A stretch of 64,000 nt of DNA, taken from Nocardioides sp. JS614 (GTDB lineage Bacteria; Actinomycetota; Actinomycetes; Propionibacteriales; Nocardioidaceae). The notes below the pieces were generated by a model. That model searched no databases. It saw only the letters and a program-made list of their open reading frames with translations, and was not told where the DNA came from. The position numbers and the translations under genes are program-made. Positions 24,294 through 33,540 of this stretch are shown here, one piece after another; position 1 is the stretch's first letter; each line of letters starts with the position of its first letter. The stretch lies in assembly GCF_000015265.1 (NCBI RefSeq), contig NC_008699.1:2542001-2606000 (forward strand). The letters run 5' to 3'.

Positions 24294-26983
24294 TGGACAC
24301 CGCGGAGATTCGCCGACGGTTCGTGGCTCACTTCGAGCACAACACCACCGTCGGGGCGCACACCCCGGTGCCGTCCGCGTCGCTGCTGCTCGACGACCCC
24401 AACCTGTTGTTCGTCAATGCCGGCATGGTGCCGTTCAAGCCGTACTTCCTCGGCCAGGAGGCGCCGCCGTACCCGCGCGCCACGAGCGTGCAGAAGTGCG
24501 TGCGCACGCCCGACATCGAGGACGTCGGCAAGACCACCCGGCACGGCACGTTCTTCGAGATGTGCGGCAACTTCTCCTTCGGCGACTACTTCAAGGAGGG
24601 CGCCATCGAGCTGGCCTGGGACCTGGTCACCAGGCCCCTCGCCGACGGCGGCTGGGGCCTGGAGGAGAGCAAGCTCTACCCGAGCGTCTACGAGGACGAC
24701 CCGGAGGCGGTGGCGCTGTGGAAGAAGGTCACCGGCCTGCCGGAGGAGCGGATCATCCGGCTCGGCAAGCGCGAGAACTACTGGTCGATGGGCGTCCCCG
24801 GCCCGGGTGGGCCGTGCTCGGAGATCCTCTACGACCGCGGCCCGGACTACGGCCCGGACGGTGACTTCGGACCCAAGGGCGAGGACCGCTACCTCGAGAT
24901 CTGGAACCTCGTCTTCATGCAGGACGAGCTGAGCGCGGTGCGGTCCAAGGAGGACTTCGACATCGCAGGCTCGCTGCCGAAGAAGAACATCGACACCGGC
25001 ATGGGCCTGGAGCGGGTCGCGTTCCTGCTGCAGGGCAAGGCCAACATGTACGAGATCGACGTGATGTTCCCGGTGATCCAGAAGGCCGAGGAGCTCACCG
25101 GCCGGCGCTACGGCGCCGATCATGACGACGACGTGCGGTTCCGCGTCGTCGCCGACCACGTCCGCAGCTCGATGATGCTGATCGGCGACGGCGTCACCCC
25201 CGGCAACGAGGCTCGCGGCTACGTCCTGCGCCGGCTGCTGCGCCGCGCGGTGCGCTCGATGCGGCTGCTCGGCTACGAGGACCCGGCGCTGCCCGAGCTG
25301 TTCCCGATCAGCCGGGACAAGATGGGGGAGACCTACACCGCGCTGCACCGCGACTGGGAGCGGATCTCCACGGTCGCGTACGCCGAGGAGCACGCGTTCC
25401 GCCAGACCCTGCGCTCCGGCACCACGATCTTCGACCAGGCCACCGCCGAGCTGAAGCAGGCCGGTGGCAGCCAGCTGTCGGGCGACAAGGCGTTCGCACT
25501 GCACGACACCTACGGCTTTCCGATCGACCTCACCCTGGAGATGGCGGCCGAGCAGGGGCTCGCGGTCGACGAGGTCGGCTTCCGGCGGCTGATGAACGAG
25601 CAGCGGCAGCGGGCCAAGGACGACGCCAAGGCGAAGAAGGGCCAGCATCGCGACGCCTCGGCGTACCGCCAGGTCGCCGACTCCCTGGGCCGCCCGGTCG
25701 AGTTCACCGGCTACGACGTGGTCACCGACGAGGCGTCCGTGCGCGGCCTGGTCGCCGCCGGGGGTGTGGTGTCCTCCGCCGGCCCGGGCGACGACGTCGA
25801 GATCATCCTCGACCGCACCCCGTTCTACGCCGAGGGCGGCGGCCAGCTCGCCGACCAGGGTGTGATCGAGCTCGACAACGGGGCCCGGGTCGAGGTCCGC
25901 GACGTGCAGTCCCCGGTCAGGGGGCTGATCGTGCACCACGCCACGGTGCTCTCCGGAGAGGTCAGCATTGGCCTCGGCGCCCATGCCCTGGTCGACGTCG
26001 AGCGGCGACGATCGATCTCCCGGTCCCACACCGCGACCCACATGGTGCACAAGGCCTTCCGCGAGGCGCTCGGCGAGACCGCGACCCAGGCCGGGTCGGA
26101 GAACTCCCCGGGCCGGTTCCGGTTCGACTTCTCCGCGGTCGGGGCGGTGCCGGAGTCGGTGATGGCCGACGTCGAGGCGCGCGTGAACGAGGTCGTCCTC
26201 GACGACCTCGCGGTGCACGCCGAGGTGATGAGCCAGGCCGACGCGGTGAAGTCCGGGGCGATGGCGCTGTTCGGCGAGAAGTACGGCGACCGGGTCCGCG
26301 TGGTCTCGGTGGGCGACTGGGCGCGCGAGCTGTGCGGCGGCACCCACGCCGGCAGCTCCGGCAAGCTGGGCGTGGTCAAGCTGCTCGGCGAGTCGTCCAT
26401 CGGCTCGGGTGTGCGGCGCGTCGAGGCCCTGGTCGGCAGCGACGCCTACCGGTTCCTGGCCCGCGAGCACGTCCTGGTCGCTCAGCTCTCCGACACGCTC
26501 AAGGTCCGGCCCGAGCAGCTGCCCGAGCGGGTCCACGACCTGGTCGAGAAGCTCCGCGAGGCGGAGAAGGAGATCGAGAGGGTCCGGGTCGGGCAGCTGC
26601 TCGCCGCAGCCGGCGAGCTCGCCGCGGGCGCGGCGAAGGTCGGGCCGGTCAACCTGGTCGCGCACCGGGCCGACGGCGCCGGTGGCGGCGACGTCCGCAC
26701 GCTGGCGCTCGACGTCCGCGGCCGGCTCCCGCAGGGCGAGCCGGGCGTGGTCGTGGTCATCGGAGCCGTCGACGGCAAGGTGGCGGTGGTCGCGGCGCTC
26801 AACGACGAGGCGCGGGCCCGCGGGCTCAGCGCGAACGAGCTGGTCCGCGCCGTCGGCCCGCTCGTCGGCGGCAAGGGCGGTGGCAAGGACGACGTCGCGC
26901 AGGGCGGCGGCACCGACGCCTCGCGCATCGACGAGGCGATCACGCTGGTGACCGCCGAGGTCGGGCGGGTGGCCGCCGGCTGA
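24293..26983 (+). CDS. alaS: Alanyl-tRNA synthetase
   Basis: AlaRS charges tRNA-Ala and edits mischarged Ser and Gly. The 896-residue product has the class II catalytic core (LFVNAGMVPFKPYFLG, RHGTFFEMCGNFSFGDYFK, PGGPCSEILYDRG), the tRNA recognition domain, an editing domain with the zinc ligands H579-x3-H583 and C681-x3-H685 (CGGTH), and the C-terminal C-Ala domain with Gly-rich segment near GGKGGGKDD. Length is normal. The ATG overlaps the previous stop by one base. Confidence 0.97.
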   Translation: MDTAEIRRRFVAHFEHNTTVGAHTPVPSASLLLDDPNLLFVNAGMVPFKPYFLGQEAPPYPRATSVQKCVRTPDIEDVGKTTRHGTFFEMCGNFSFGDYFKEGAIELAWDLVTRPLADGGWGLEESKLYPSVYEDDPEAVALWKKVTGLPEERIIRLGKRENYWSMGVPGPGGPCSEILYDRGPDYGPDGDFGPKGEDRYLEIWNLVFMQDELSAVRSKEDFDIAGSLPKKNIDTGMGLERVAFLLQGKANMYEIDVMFPVIQKAEELTGRRYGADHDDDVRFRVVADHVRSSMMLIGDGVTPGNEARGYVLRRLLRRAVRSMRLLGYEDPALPELFPISRDKMGETYTALHRDWERISTVAYAEEHAFRQTLRSGTTIFDQATAELKQAGGSQLSGDKAFALHDTYGFPIDLTLEMAAEQGLAVDEVGFRRLMNEQRQRAKDDAKAKKGQHRDASAYRQVADSLGRPVEFTGYDVVTDEASVRGLVAAGGVVSSAGPGDDVEIILDRTPFYAEGGGQLADQGVIELDNGARVEVRDVQSPVRGLIVHHATVLSGEVSIGLGAHALVDVERRRSISRSHTATHMVHKAFREALGETATQAGSENSPGRFRFDFSAVGAVPESVMADVEARVNEVVLDDLAVHAEVMSQADAVKSGAMALFGEKYGDRVRVVSVGDWARELCGGTHAGSSGKLGVVKLLGESSIGSGVRRVEALVGSDAYRFLAREHVLVAQLSDTLKVRPEQLPERVHDLVEKLREAEKEIERVRVGQLLAAAGELAAGAAKVGPVNLVAHRADGAGGGDVRTLALDVRGRLPQGEPGVVVVIGAVDGKVAVVAALNDEARARGLSANELVRAVGPLVGGKGGGKDDVAQGGGTDASRIDEAITLVTAEVGRVAAG

Positions 26984-27006
26984 CGCCGGTCCGGGATGGT
27001 GAGGCG

Positions 27007-27477
27007 ATGAGGGCCGGCGTGCGGATCGGCATCGACCCCGGCGACGCCCGCATCGGGGTTGCCCGCAGCGACCCGTCGGGGTTCCTCGCCACCCCGGTGG
27101 AGACGGTGCGTCGGGGGAAGGGCGACCTCGCGAGGATCGGCCGGATCCTTGCCGCCGAGGAGGACGAGGGCGCCACCGTCCTGGAGGTGGTCGTCGGGCT
27201 GCCACGCTCGCTGTCCGGCCGCGAGGGCCCGGCGGCGGCCAAGGTCCGGGAGTTCGCCGGCCGGCTGGCGGCGCGGGTCGCGCCGGTGCCGGTGCGCCTG
27301 GTCGACGAGCGCATGACCACGGTGTCCGCTGAGGCTATGCTGCGCGACCAGGGCCGCACGGGGGGCAAGCGGCGAGCCGTCGTCGACCAGGCAGCAGCCG
27401 TCCTGATCCTGCAGCACGCACTGGACACCGAACGCGCGACGGGGGCCGCGCCGGGCGAGATCGTCGAGGAGACGTAG
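27007..27477 (+). CDS. ruvX: Holliday junction resolvase-like nuclease RuvX/YqgF
   Basis: YqgF is an RNase H-fold nuclease implicated in 16S rRNA 5' end processing and in Holliday junction cleavage. The 156-residue product has the first acidic site in IGIDPGDARIGVARSD, the VVGLPRSLSGREGPAAAKVREFA motif, VRLVDERMTTVSAEAML, and the late Asp in RRAVVDQAAAVLILQ. The ATG at 27007 is the only good start just before the conserved domain. mltG begins directly after the stop, the usual alaS-ruvX-mltG order. Confidence 0.92.
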   Translation: MRAGVRIGIDPGDARIGVARSDPSGFLATPVETVRRGKGDLARIGRILAAEEDEGATVLEVVVGLPRSLSGREGPAAAKVREFAGRLAARVAPVPVRLVDERMTTVSAEAMLRDQGRTGGKRRAVVDQAAAVLILQHALDTERATGAAPGEIVEET

Positions 27478-28671
27478 ATGACCGACGAGCACGACGCCGA
27501 GTACGACGACCCCCGCGACGACGCTGGGTTGCTCGGCGTCCAGGAGCCGGCGTACGAAGCAGGCCGCCGGCGCGGCCGCAAGCGACGGAGCCTGCCCGGC
27601 TGCCTCGCGGTCCTCCTGGCCCTGGCGATCATCGTGGGCGGCTTCTACGTCGTGGTCACCTGGGGCATCGACAAGGTGCGCGACCAGTTCGACTCCGCGG
27701 AGGACTATCCGGGACCCGGCCGCGGCAACGTCACCTACCAGGTCGTGAGCGGCGCCACCGCCGGGAGCATCGGGCGTGACCTCAAGGCCGCGGGCGTGGT
27801 CGCCTCGGTCGACGCGTTCGTCCAGGCCGCCAACGCCAGCCCGGACTGGGCCGACCTCCAGGCCGGCTACTTCGCCCTGAAGAAGCAGATGGCGGCCGCG
27901 GACGCGGTCGAGATCCTCGTCGATCCCGCCAACATGGTGAAGGACACCGTGACGATCCCCGAGGGCCTCCGGGTGGTCGACATCGTGGGCATCCTCGCGA
28001 AGAAGACCGACTACCCGAAGGCAGACTTCGAGAAGGTGCTCGACAACCCGGGCGACCTCGGCCTGCCGTCGTACGCCGAGGGGAACCCCGAGGGCTACCT
28101 GTTCCCCGCGACCTACGACTTCGGCCCGGACGCGACCCCGGAGTCGATGCTCACCGCCATGGTGACCCGGTGGAAGCAGGCCGCCGAGGACGCCGACCTC
28201 GAGGCGGCGGCCGCCGAGCTCGGCTACACGCCCGCCGAGCTGATGACGGTCGCCAGCCTGGTCCAGGCAGAGGGGCGCGGCGACGACATGCCGAAGATCG
28301 CGCGGGTGATCTACAACCGGGTCGAGAACCCCGACAACGGGGTGACCAACGGGCTGCTGCAGGTCGACGCCTCGGTCAACTACGCGCTCGAGCGCTCGAC
28401 CATCGCCGTGCTGACGCAGGCCGAGATCGACTCGGTCGCGGACTCGCCGTACAACACCTACACCCAGACCGGGCTCCCGCCGGCGCCCATAGAAGCGCCC
28501 GGCGACGACGCGATCGAGGCGGCCGCCCACCCCGCGGACGGGGACTGGCTGTTCTACGTCACGGTCAACCTGCGCACCGGCGAGACCAAGTTCACTGAGG
28601 ACTACCAGGAGTTCCTGGGCTTCAAGCAGGAGCTCCAGGAGTACTGCGACACCCAGTCCGACCGGTGCTGA
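27478..28671 (+). CDS. mltG: Endolytic murein transglycosylase MltG
   Basis: MltG cleaves nascent peptidoglycan strands and is thought to set glycan length. The 397-residue product has a charged cytoplasmic tail, a membrane anchor at about 40-60, a LysM-like region (VVSGATAGSIGRDL) and the YceG catalytic domain with likely catalytic Glu265 in TVASLVQAEGR, followed by ARVIYNR and LQVDASVNYAL and the SPYNTYTQTGLPPAPI motif. It starts at the base after the ruvX stop. Confidence 0.93.
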   Translation: MTDEHDAEYDDPRDDAGLLGVQEPAYEAGRRRGRKRRSLPGCLAVLLALAIIVGGFYVVVTWGIDKVRDQFDSAEDYPGPGRGNVTYQVVSGATAGSIGRDLKAAGVVASVDAFVQAANASPDWADLQAGYFALKKQMAAADAVEILVDPANMVKDTVTIPEGLRVVDIVGILAKKTDYPKADFEKVLDNPGDLGLPSYAEGNPEGYLFPATYDFGPDATPESMLTAMVTRWKQAAEDADLEAAAAELGYTPAELMTVASLVQAEGRGDDMPKIARVIYNRVENPDNGVTNGLLQVDASVNYALERSTIAVLTQAEIDSVADSPYNTYTQTGLPPAPIEAPGDDAIEAAAHPADGDWLFYVTVNLRTGETKFTEDYQEFLGFKQELQEYCDTQSDRC

Positions 28672-28705
28672 GTCCCCGGGACCGGCGGGGTCGGCAGGGT
28701 CGGCG

Positions 28706-29518
28706 ATGACGCGCTGCGCCGTCCTCGGCGACCCGATCGCGCACTCGCTGTCGCCGGTCCTGCACCGGGCCGGGTACGCCGCGCTCGGGCTGGACTGGAG
28801 CTACGAGGCCGTGCGGGTGCCGGAGGACGGGCTCGAGGGCTTCCTGACCGGCCTCGGCCCGCAGTGGCGCGGGCTGTCGCTGACCATGCCGCTCAAGCGG
28901 CGCGCGCTGGCGATCGTGGCGGGCGTGACCGAGCGTGCTCGGCTGGCCGGCGGGGTCAACACGCTGGTCCTCGAGGACGGCGCGGTCGTCCTGGCCGACA
29001 ACACCGACCTGCCGGGGGCGGTGGCCGCCGTGCGGGAGCGGTACGCCGGGCCGGTGACCGCGGGTACCGTCCTCGGGGGCGGTGCGACGGCCGCCGCCAC
29101 CGGCCTCGCGCTGGTCGAGCTCGGCGCCCGGCGGGTGCGCCTGCTCGCCCGCACGCCCGAACGCGCGGCGGCGGCCGCCGGGGCGATCGCGGCCCACCCG
29201 GCGGCCCCCCAGGTCGAGGTCGCGACGCTCGCGGACGGCCCGGTGGACGGCGAGATCGTGGTCTCGACGATCCCGGCGGCCGCCCAGGACCCCTCGCTGG
29301 TCGCGCGCTGCGGCGCGGTCCCGGTGGTGTTCGAGGTGGTCTACGACCCCTGGCCGACCCCGCTCGCCGCGTCCGCCACCGGCCGGATCCTCGTCGGCGG
29401 CCTGGACCTGCTGGTGCACCAGGCGGTCCTGCAGTTCGAGCTCTTCACCGGGGCACCCGGCCCCCTGGACGCCATGCGAGCAGCGGGGGAGCGGGCGCTC
29501 GGGACGGCGCCGGCGTGA
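28706..29518 (+). CDS. aroE: Shikimate dehydrogenase family protein
   Basis: AroE reduces 3-dehydroshikimate to shikimate with NADPH. The 270-residue product has SLSP at 14-17 for substrate binding, LTMPLK with the catalytic Lys64, and DNTD with Asp101; the GGGATAAATGLALVELG segment is the Rossmann NADP loop. The motif reads SLTMPLK where E. coli has NVTIPHK, a divergence seen in actinobacterial AroE-like proteins, so a related specificity cannot be excluded. Its stop overlaps the prepilin peptidase start. Confidence 0.88.
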   Translation: MTRCAVLGDPIAHSLSPVLHRAGYAALGLDWSYEAVRVPEDGLEGFLTGLGPQWRGLSLTMPLKRRALAIVAGVTERARLAGGVNTLVLEDGAVVLADNTDLPGAVAAVRERYAGPVTAGTVLGGGATAAATGLALVELGARRVRLLARTPERAAAAAGAIAAHPAAPQVEVATLADGPVDGEIVVSTIPAAAQDPSLVARCGAVPVVFEVVYDPWPTPLAASATGRILVGGLDLLVHQAVLQFELFTGAPGPLDAMRAAGERALGTAPA

Positions 29519-30243
29519 GCGTCGACCCCGGTGCCGTCGTGCTGGGCGCCGCTGCCTGCGGCGCGGCCGGCCTGCTGGTGCCGGCCCTGATCGCGCGGAT
29601 CCCCGAGCCGGATGCGGATCCCGAGCACGACGTGGTGACCGAGGACCCGGGCGCGCCGTCGTACGCCGAGGTCGCGGCCGCGCCCGGCCTGCGCTCCGTC
29701 GCGGCGGTGCTGAGCCTGGTCGCCGGTGGCCTGGTCGGCGCCGGTGTGGGCCTCGACTGGCCGCTGCTGTTCCTGCTGCCGCTGGTGCCCGTCGGGGTCG
29801 CGCTCGCGGTCGTGGACCTGCGCACCCGGCTGCTGCCCACCGTGGTGGTGTGGCCGACCCTCGCGGCGACCGCTGTGCTGGCGGTGCTGAGCGGGCTCCT
29901 CGACGACGACCAGGATGCTCTGGTCCGGGCCGGGCTGGGCGGGGTCGTCGTGTTCGCGTTGTTCTTCGCGCTGTGGTGGATCCACCCGGCGGGCATGGGG
30001 TACGGCGACGTCCGGCTCTCGGCCGTGCTCGGGCTCGCGCTGGGCTACCTGGGTTGGGCCGAGCTCGCGATCGGCATCTACGGCGGGTTCCTGGCCTTCT
30101 CGGTGCCCGGGCTCCTGCTGGCGCTGCTGCGGCGCGACCGGGCGATCCTGAGAGCGGCCTACCCGTTCGGCCCGTTCCTGCTCGCCGGCGCGCTCGCGGG
30201 CGTCGTGCTCGGTCCGCTCTGGACCGGTCTCGCCTCGGGGTGA
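29515..30243 (+). CDS. Prepilin-type aspartyl peptidase (A24 family), catalytic domain only
   Basis: A24 peptidases cleave leader peptides of type IV pilin-like proteins at the membrane. The 242-residue product is mostly membrane helices, with the two catalytic aspartates visible as Asp101 in VVDLRTRLLP and Asp165 in GMGYGDVRL (the GxGD motif). The N-terminal methyltransferase domain of PilD is missing; only the peptidase domain is present. The GTG overlaps the aroE stop by four bases, so it is translationally coupled to shikimate genes. No pilin or secretion genes are visible nearby. Confidence 0.88.
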   Translation: MSVDPGAVVLGAAACGAAGLLVPALIARIPEPDADPEHDVVTEDPGAPSYAEVAAAPGLRSVAAVLSLVAGGLVGAGVGLDWPLLFLLPLVPVGVALAVVDLRTRLLPTVVVWPTLAATAVLAVLSGLLDDDQDALVRAGLGGVVVFALFFALWWIHPAGMGYGDVRLSAVLGLALGYLGWAELAIGIYGGFLAFSVPGLLLALLRRDRAILRAAYPFGPFLLAGALAGVVLGPLWTGLASG

Positions 30244-30270
30244 CCGGCCCGGTCGGCGTACCCCACGTGA

Positions 30271-30276
30271 AAGACT
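30271..30276 (+). promoter_or_regulatory. Possible -10 box of a leaderless aroC promoter
   Basis: AAGACT lies six bases before the aroC ATG, matching the relA pattern except for the first base. No ribosome site is seen. Confidence 0.35.
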
Positions 30277-30282
30277 GACCCC

Positions 30283-31461
30283 ATGCTGCGTTGGCTGACC
30301 GCGGGCGAGTCCCACGGCCCCTCTCTGGTCGCGATCCTCGAGGGGCTGCCCGCCCACGTCCAGGTGACCTCCGACGACGTCGCGGACGCGCTGGCCCGGC
30401 GCCGGCTGGGCTACGGGCGCGGTGCGCGGATGAAGTTCGAGCGCGACGAGGTGACGCTGGTCGGCGGCATCCGGCACGGCGAGACGATGGGTGGGCCGGT
30501 CGCGATCGAGATCGGCAACACCGAGTGGCCGAAGTGGGAGAAGGTGATGGCGGCCGACCCGGTCGACCCCGTCGAGCTCGAGTCCCTGGCCCGCAACGCC
30601 CCGCTCACCCGGCCCCGCCCCGGGCACGCCGACCTGGTCGGCATGCAGAAGTACGACTTCACCGAGGCCCGACCCATCCTCGAGCGCGCCTCGGCCCGCG
30701 AGACCGCCGCCCGCGTGGCGCTCGGCCGGGTGGCGTCGAACCTGCTCGAGCAGGCGGTCGGTGCCCGCATCGTCTCCCACGTCATCGAGCTCGGCGGCGT
30801 CCGCGCCCCGGCGGGCCTGTGGCCGCAACCCGAGGACGTCGACCGGCTCGACGACGACCCGGTCCGCTGCCTGGACGCCGACACCAGCAAGCTGATGGTC
30901 GAGGCGATCGACCAGGCCCACCAGGACGGCGACACCCTCGGTGGTGTCGTCGAGGTCGTCGTCCACGGCCTGCCGCCGGGCCTGGGCTCGCACGTGCACT
31001 GGGACCGGCGCCTCGACGCGCGCCTCGCGGGCGCGCTGATGGGCATCCAGGCGATCAAGGGGGTCGAGGTCGGCGACGGCTTCGAGCTGGCGGCCACGCC
31101 GGGCTCGCGCGCCCACGACGAGATCGTCTCCGGCACGGACGGCCTGCGGCGGGTCAGCGGTCGCTCCGGCGGCACCGAGGGCGGGATGAGCACCGGGGAG
31201 GTGCTCCGGGTCCGCGCCGCGATGAAGCCGATCGCCACGGTTCCCCGCGCCCTGCGCACCGTGGACGTCGCCACCGGCGAGGCAGCGGTCGCCCACCACC
31301 AGCGCTCCGACGTCTGTGCCGTGCCGGCCGCCGGGATCGTCGCCGAAGCGATGGTCGCGCTGGTGCTCGCCGACGCCGTCCTGGAGAAGTTCGGGGGCGA
31401 CTCGGTGCGCGAGACCCGCCGCAACGCGGAGGGCTACCTGGACACCCTGAGGTTCCGGTGA
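30283..31461 (+). CDS. aroC: Chorismate synthase
   Basis: AroC makes chorismate from EPSP using reduced FMN, the last step of the shikimate pathway. The 392-residue product has the N-terminal GESHGPSLVAILEGLPA, the RPGHADLVGMQKYDF motif, RASARETAARVALG, SGRSGGTEGGMSTG, and MKPIATVPRALRTVD near the C-terminus; size is typical. First of the aroC-aroK-aroB-aroQ run, all with four-base overlaps. Confidence 0.97.
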   Translation: MLRWLTAGESHGPSLVAILEGLPAHVQVTSDDVADALARRRLGYGRGARMKFERDEVTLVGGIRHGETMGGPVAIEIGNTEWPKWEKVMAADPVDPVELESLARNAPLTRPRPGHADLVGMQKYDFTEARPILERASARETAARVALGRVASNLLEQAVGARIVSHVIELGGVRAPAGLWPQPEDVDRLDDDPVRCLDADTSKLMVEAIDQAHQDGDTLGGVVEVVVHGLPPGLGSHVHWDRRLDARLAGALMGIQAIKGVEVGDGFELAATPGSRAHDEIVSGTDGLRRVSGRSGGTEGGMSTGEVLRVRAAMKPIATVPRALRTVDVATGEAAVAHHQRSDVCAVPAAGIVAEAMVALVLADAVLEKFGGDSVRETRRNAEGYLDTLRFR

Positions 31462-32009
31462 CCGGACCCGCACGCCCCCGCGTCGTCCTGGTCGGGCCGA
31501 TGGGGGCCGGCAAGACCACCGTCGCCCGGCTGCTGGCCGACGCCTGGGGCACCGGGGTCCGGGACACGGACCACGACGTCGAGTCGGCCGAGGGTCGGAC
31601 CATCTCCGACATCTTCGTGGACTCCGGCGAGGGCGCCTTCCGAGACCTGGAGCGACGAGCGGTCGCGGCCGCGTTGCGCGAGCACGACGGCGTGCTCGCG
31701 CTGGGCGGGGGAGCCGTGCTGGACCCTGGGACCCGCGACCTGCTGGCCGGCCACCGGGTCGTGTTCCTGCGGGTCGGCCTCTCCGACGCCGTCAAGCGAG
31801 TCGGCCTCGGCGTCGCCCGCCCGCTGCTCCTCGGCAACGTCCGCGGACGGATCAAGGCGCTCCTCGACGAGCGCACCCCCATCTACGAGTCGGTCGCGAC
31901 CTTGGTCGTGGACACCGACGGCCGCAGCCCCGAGGATGTCGCCCAGGAGATCCGCGCTGCACTCGACGGGCCTGCGCTCGACGGGTCGGCGCTGGAGGGG
32001 GAAGCATGA
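31458..32009 (+). CDS. aroK: Shikimate kinase
   Basis: AroK phosphorylates shikimate with ATP. The 183-residue product has Walker A GPMGAGKTTV at about 13-22, the shikimate-binding DTDHDVE, GEGAFRDLE, GGGAVLDPGTR and the lid RPLL. The GTG at 31458 overlaps the aroC stop by four bases. The C-terminus has a short repeated ALDGPALDGSALEGEA tail. Confidence 0.94.
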   Translation: MTGPARPRVVLVGPMGAGKTTVARLLADAWGTGVRDTDHDVESAEGRTISDIFVDSGEGAFRDLERRAVAAALREHDGVLALGGGAVLDPGTRDLLAGHRVVFLRVGLSDAVKRVGLGVARPLLLGNVRGRIKALLDERTPIYESVATLVVDTDGRSPEDVAQEIRAALDGPALDGSALEGEA

Positions 32010-33103
32010 GGGACACCGTCGTCCGGGTGACCGGGGCCGCGCCGTACGACGTCGTCATCGGCCACGACCTGTCCGAGCGGCTGCCGCAGCTGCTCGGGGT
32101 CGGGGTGCAACGGGTCGCGGTCGTGTTCTCCGACGCGTTGGCCGAGCTGGTGAACCCCGTCCTCGACTCGCTGGCGGCGGCGTACGACGTGATGGTGCTC
32201 CCGATCCCCGACGGCGAACGGGCGAAGAAGGCTGCGGTCGCGGTCTCGTGCTGGGAGGCGCTCGGTGAGGCCGGGTTCACCCGCTCCGACGCGGTCGTGA
32301 CCTTCGGGGGCGGTGCGACCACGGACGTCGGTGGCTTCGTCGCCGCGACCTGGCTGCGCGGCGTGAAGGTCGTGCACGTGCCGACCACGCTGCTCGGCAT
32401 GGTCGACGCCGCGGTCGGCGGCAAGACCGGCGTGAACACCCGCAGCGGCAAGAACCTGGTGGGTGCCTTCCACGAGCCGGCCGGCGTGCTCTGCGACCTG
32501 TCGACGCTGCGCTCCCTGCCCCGCGCCGAGCTGCTCGCCGGGCTCGGCGAGGTCATCAAGTGCGGGTTCATCGCCGACCCCGCGATCCTCAACCTCGTCG
32601 AGGGCAACGAGGCCTCCCGCCTCGATGCCGACTCCCTCGTCCTGCGCGAGCTGGTCGAGCGTGCCGTGCGGGTGAAGGCCGGGGTCGTCTCGGCCGACCT
32701 CAAGGAGACCGGCGGCCGCCCGGACGACCCGGGCCGGGAGATCCTCAACTACGGGCACACGATGGCGCACGCCATCGAGCGCACCGAGAACTACCGGATC
32801 CGGCACGGCGAGGCCGTCTCGATCGGGTGCGTGTACGTCGCGGAGCTGGCCAACCGGGCCGGCACCCTCGCCTCCGACATCGTCGAGCGGCACCGGCACG
32901 CGTTCGCCCGCGTCGGGCTGCCCACGTCGTACTCCAAGGCCTCCTTCGACGACCTGCACCGGGCGATGCGGGTCGACAAGAAGGCGCGCGGCTCCCAGCT
33001 GCGCTTCATCGTGCTCTCCGACCTCGCGGTCCCGACCGTGCTGGCCGGACCGTCCGTGGTGGACCTGCGCGACGCCTACGCCGCGATCGGTGGCCCCGCG
33101 TGA
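32006..33103 (+). CDS. aroB: 3-dehydroquinate synthase
   Basis: AroB converts DAHP to 3-dehydroquinate using NAD and a divalent metal. The 365-residue product has the NAD-binding GGGATTDVGGFVAATWLRGV, PTTLLGMVDAAVGGKTGVN, the metal-site regions GLGEVIKCGFI and LNYGHTMAHAIE, and RHGEAVSIG. Typical length; ATGA overlap with aroK and GTGA overlap with aroQ. Confidence 0.97.
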   Translation: MRDTVVRVTGAAPYDVVIGHDLSERLPQLLGVGVQRVAVVFSDALAELVNPVLDSLAAAYDVMVLPIPDGERAKKAAVAVSCWEALGEAGFTRSDAVVTFGGGATTDVGGFVAATWLRGVKVVHVPTTLLGMVDAAVGGKTGVNTRSGKNLVGAFHEPAGVLCDLSTLRSLPRAELLAGLGEVIKCGFIADPAILNLVEGNEASRLDADSLVLRELVERAVRVKAGVVSADLKETGGRPDDPGREILNYGHTMAHAIERTENYRIRHGEAVSIGCVYVAELANRAGTLASDIVERHRHAFARVGLPTSYSKASFDDLHRAMRVDKKARGSQLRFIVLSDLAVPTVLAGPSVVDLRDAYAAIGGPA

Positions 33104-33540
33104 GCCACGGCCGCCGCGTGCTCGTGCTCAACGGACCGAACCTCGGCCGGCTGGGACGGCGCCAGCCGGAGATCTACGGCACCACCACCCACGCCGAGCT
33201 CGCCGACCTGTGCGTCGCCTGGGGGCGCGACCTCGGCCTGGATGTGGAGGTGCGCCAGACCAACCACGAGGGCGAGCTGCTCGACTGGCTCAACGCCGCC
33301 GCCGACGACGCCGAGCCGGTGGTGCTCAACGCCGCCGCGTGGACGCACTACTCCTACGCATTGCTCGACGCCTGCGCCCAGCTGGTCGCACCGCTGGTCG
33401 AGGTGCACATCTCCGACCCCCGCCAGCGACCCGAGGAGTTCCGGCACACCTCGGTGGTCACGCCGTACGCCGTCGAGGTGTTCGCCGGCCACGGCATCGA
33501 GGGCTACCGGCTCGCGCTCGAGGCCGTCGCCCGGCGTTGA
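33100..33540 (+). CDS. aroQ: 3-dehydroquinate dehydratase, type II
   Basis: Type II DHQase dehydrates 3-dehydroquinate by anti elimination and forms dodecamers. The 146-residue product has NGPNLGRLGRRQPEIYG with the catalytic Arg and Tyr, the buried ADDAEPVVLNAAAWTHYSYALLDA segment and EVHIS with the catalytic His. The segments THYSYAL and EVHISDPRQRPEEFR depart from the common THTSVAL and EVHISNxxxREEFR, so substrate-site details may differ, but the catalytic residues are kept. A repeat cluster follows the stop. Confidence 0.92.
   Translation: MSHGRRVLVLNGPNLGRLGRRQPEIYGTTTHAELADLCVAWGRDLGLDVEVRQTNHEGELLDWLNAAADDAEPVVLNAAAWTHYSYALLDACAQLVAPLVEVHISDPRQRPEEFRHTSVVTPYAVEVFAGHGIEGYRLALEAVARR

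Noticed and set aside
24185..27205. Minus-strand open frame of about 1000 codons opposite alaS
   Set aside because: Same explanation: antisense to a full alanyl-tRNA synthetase; composition is typical of a GC shadow frame.
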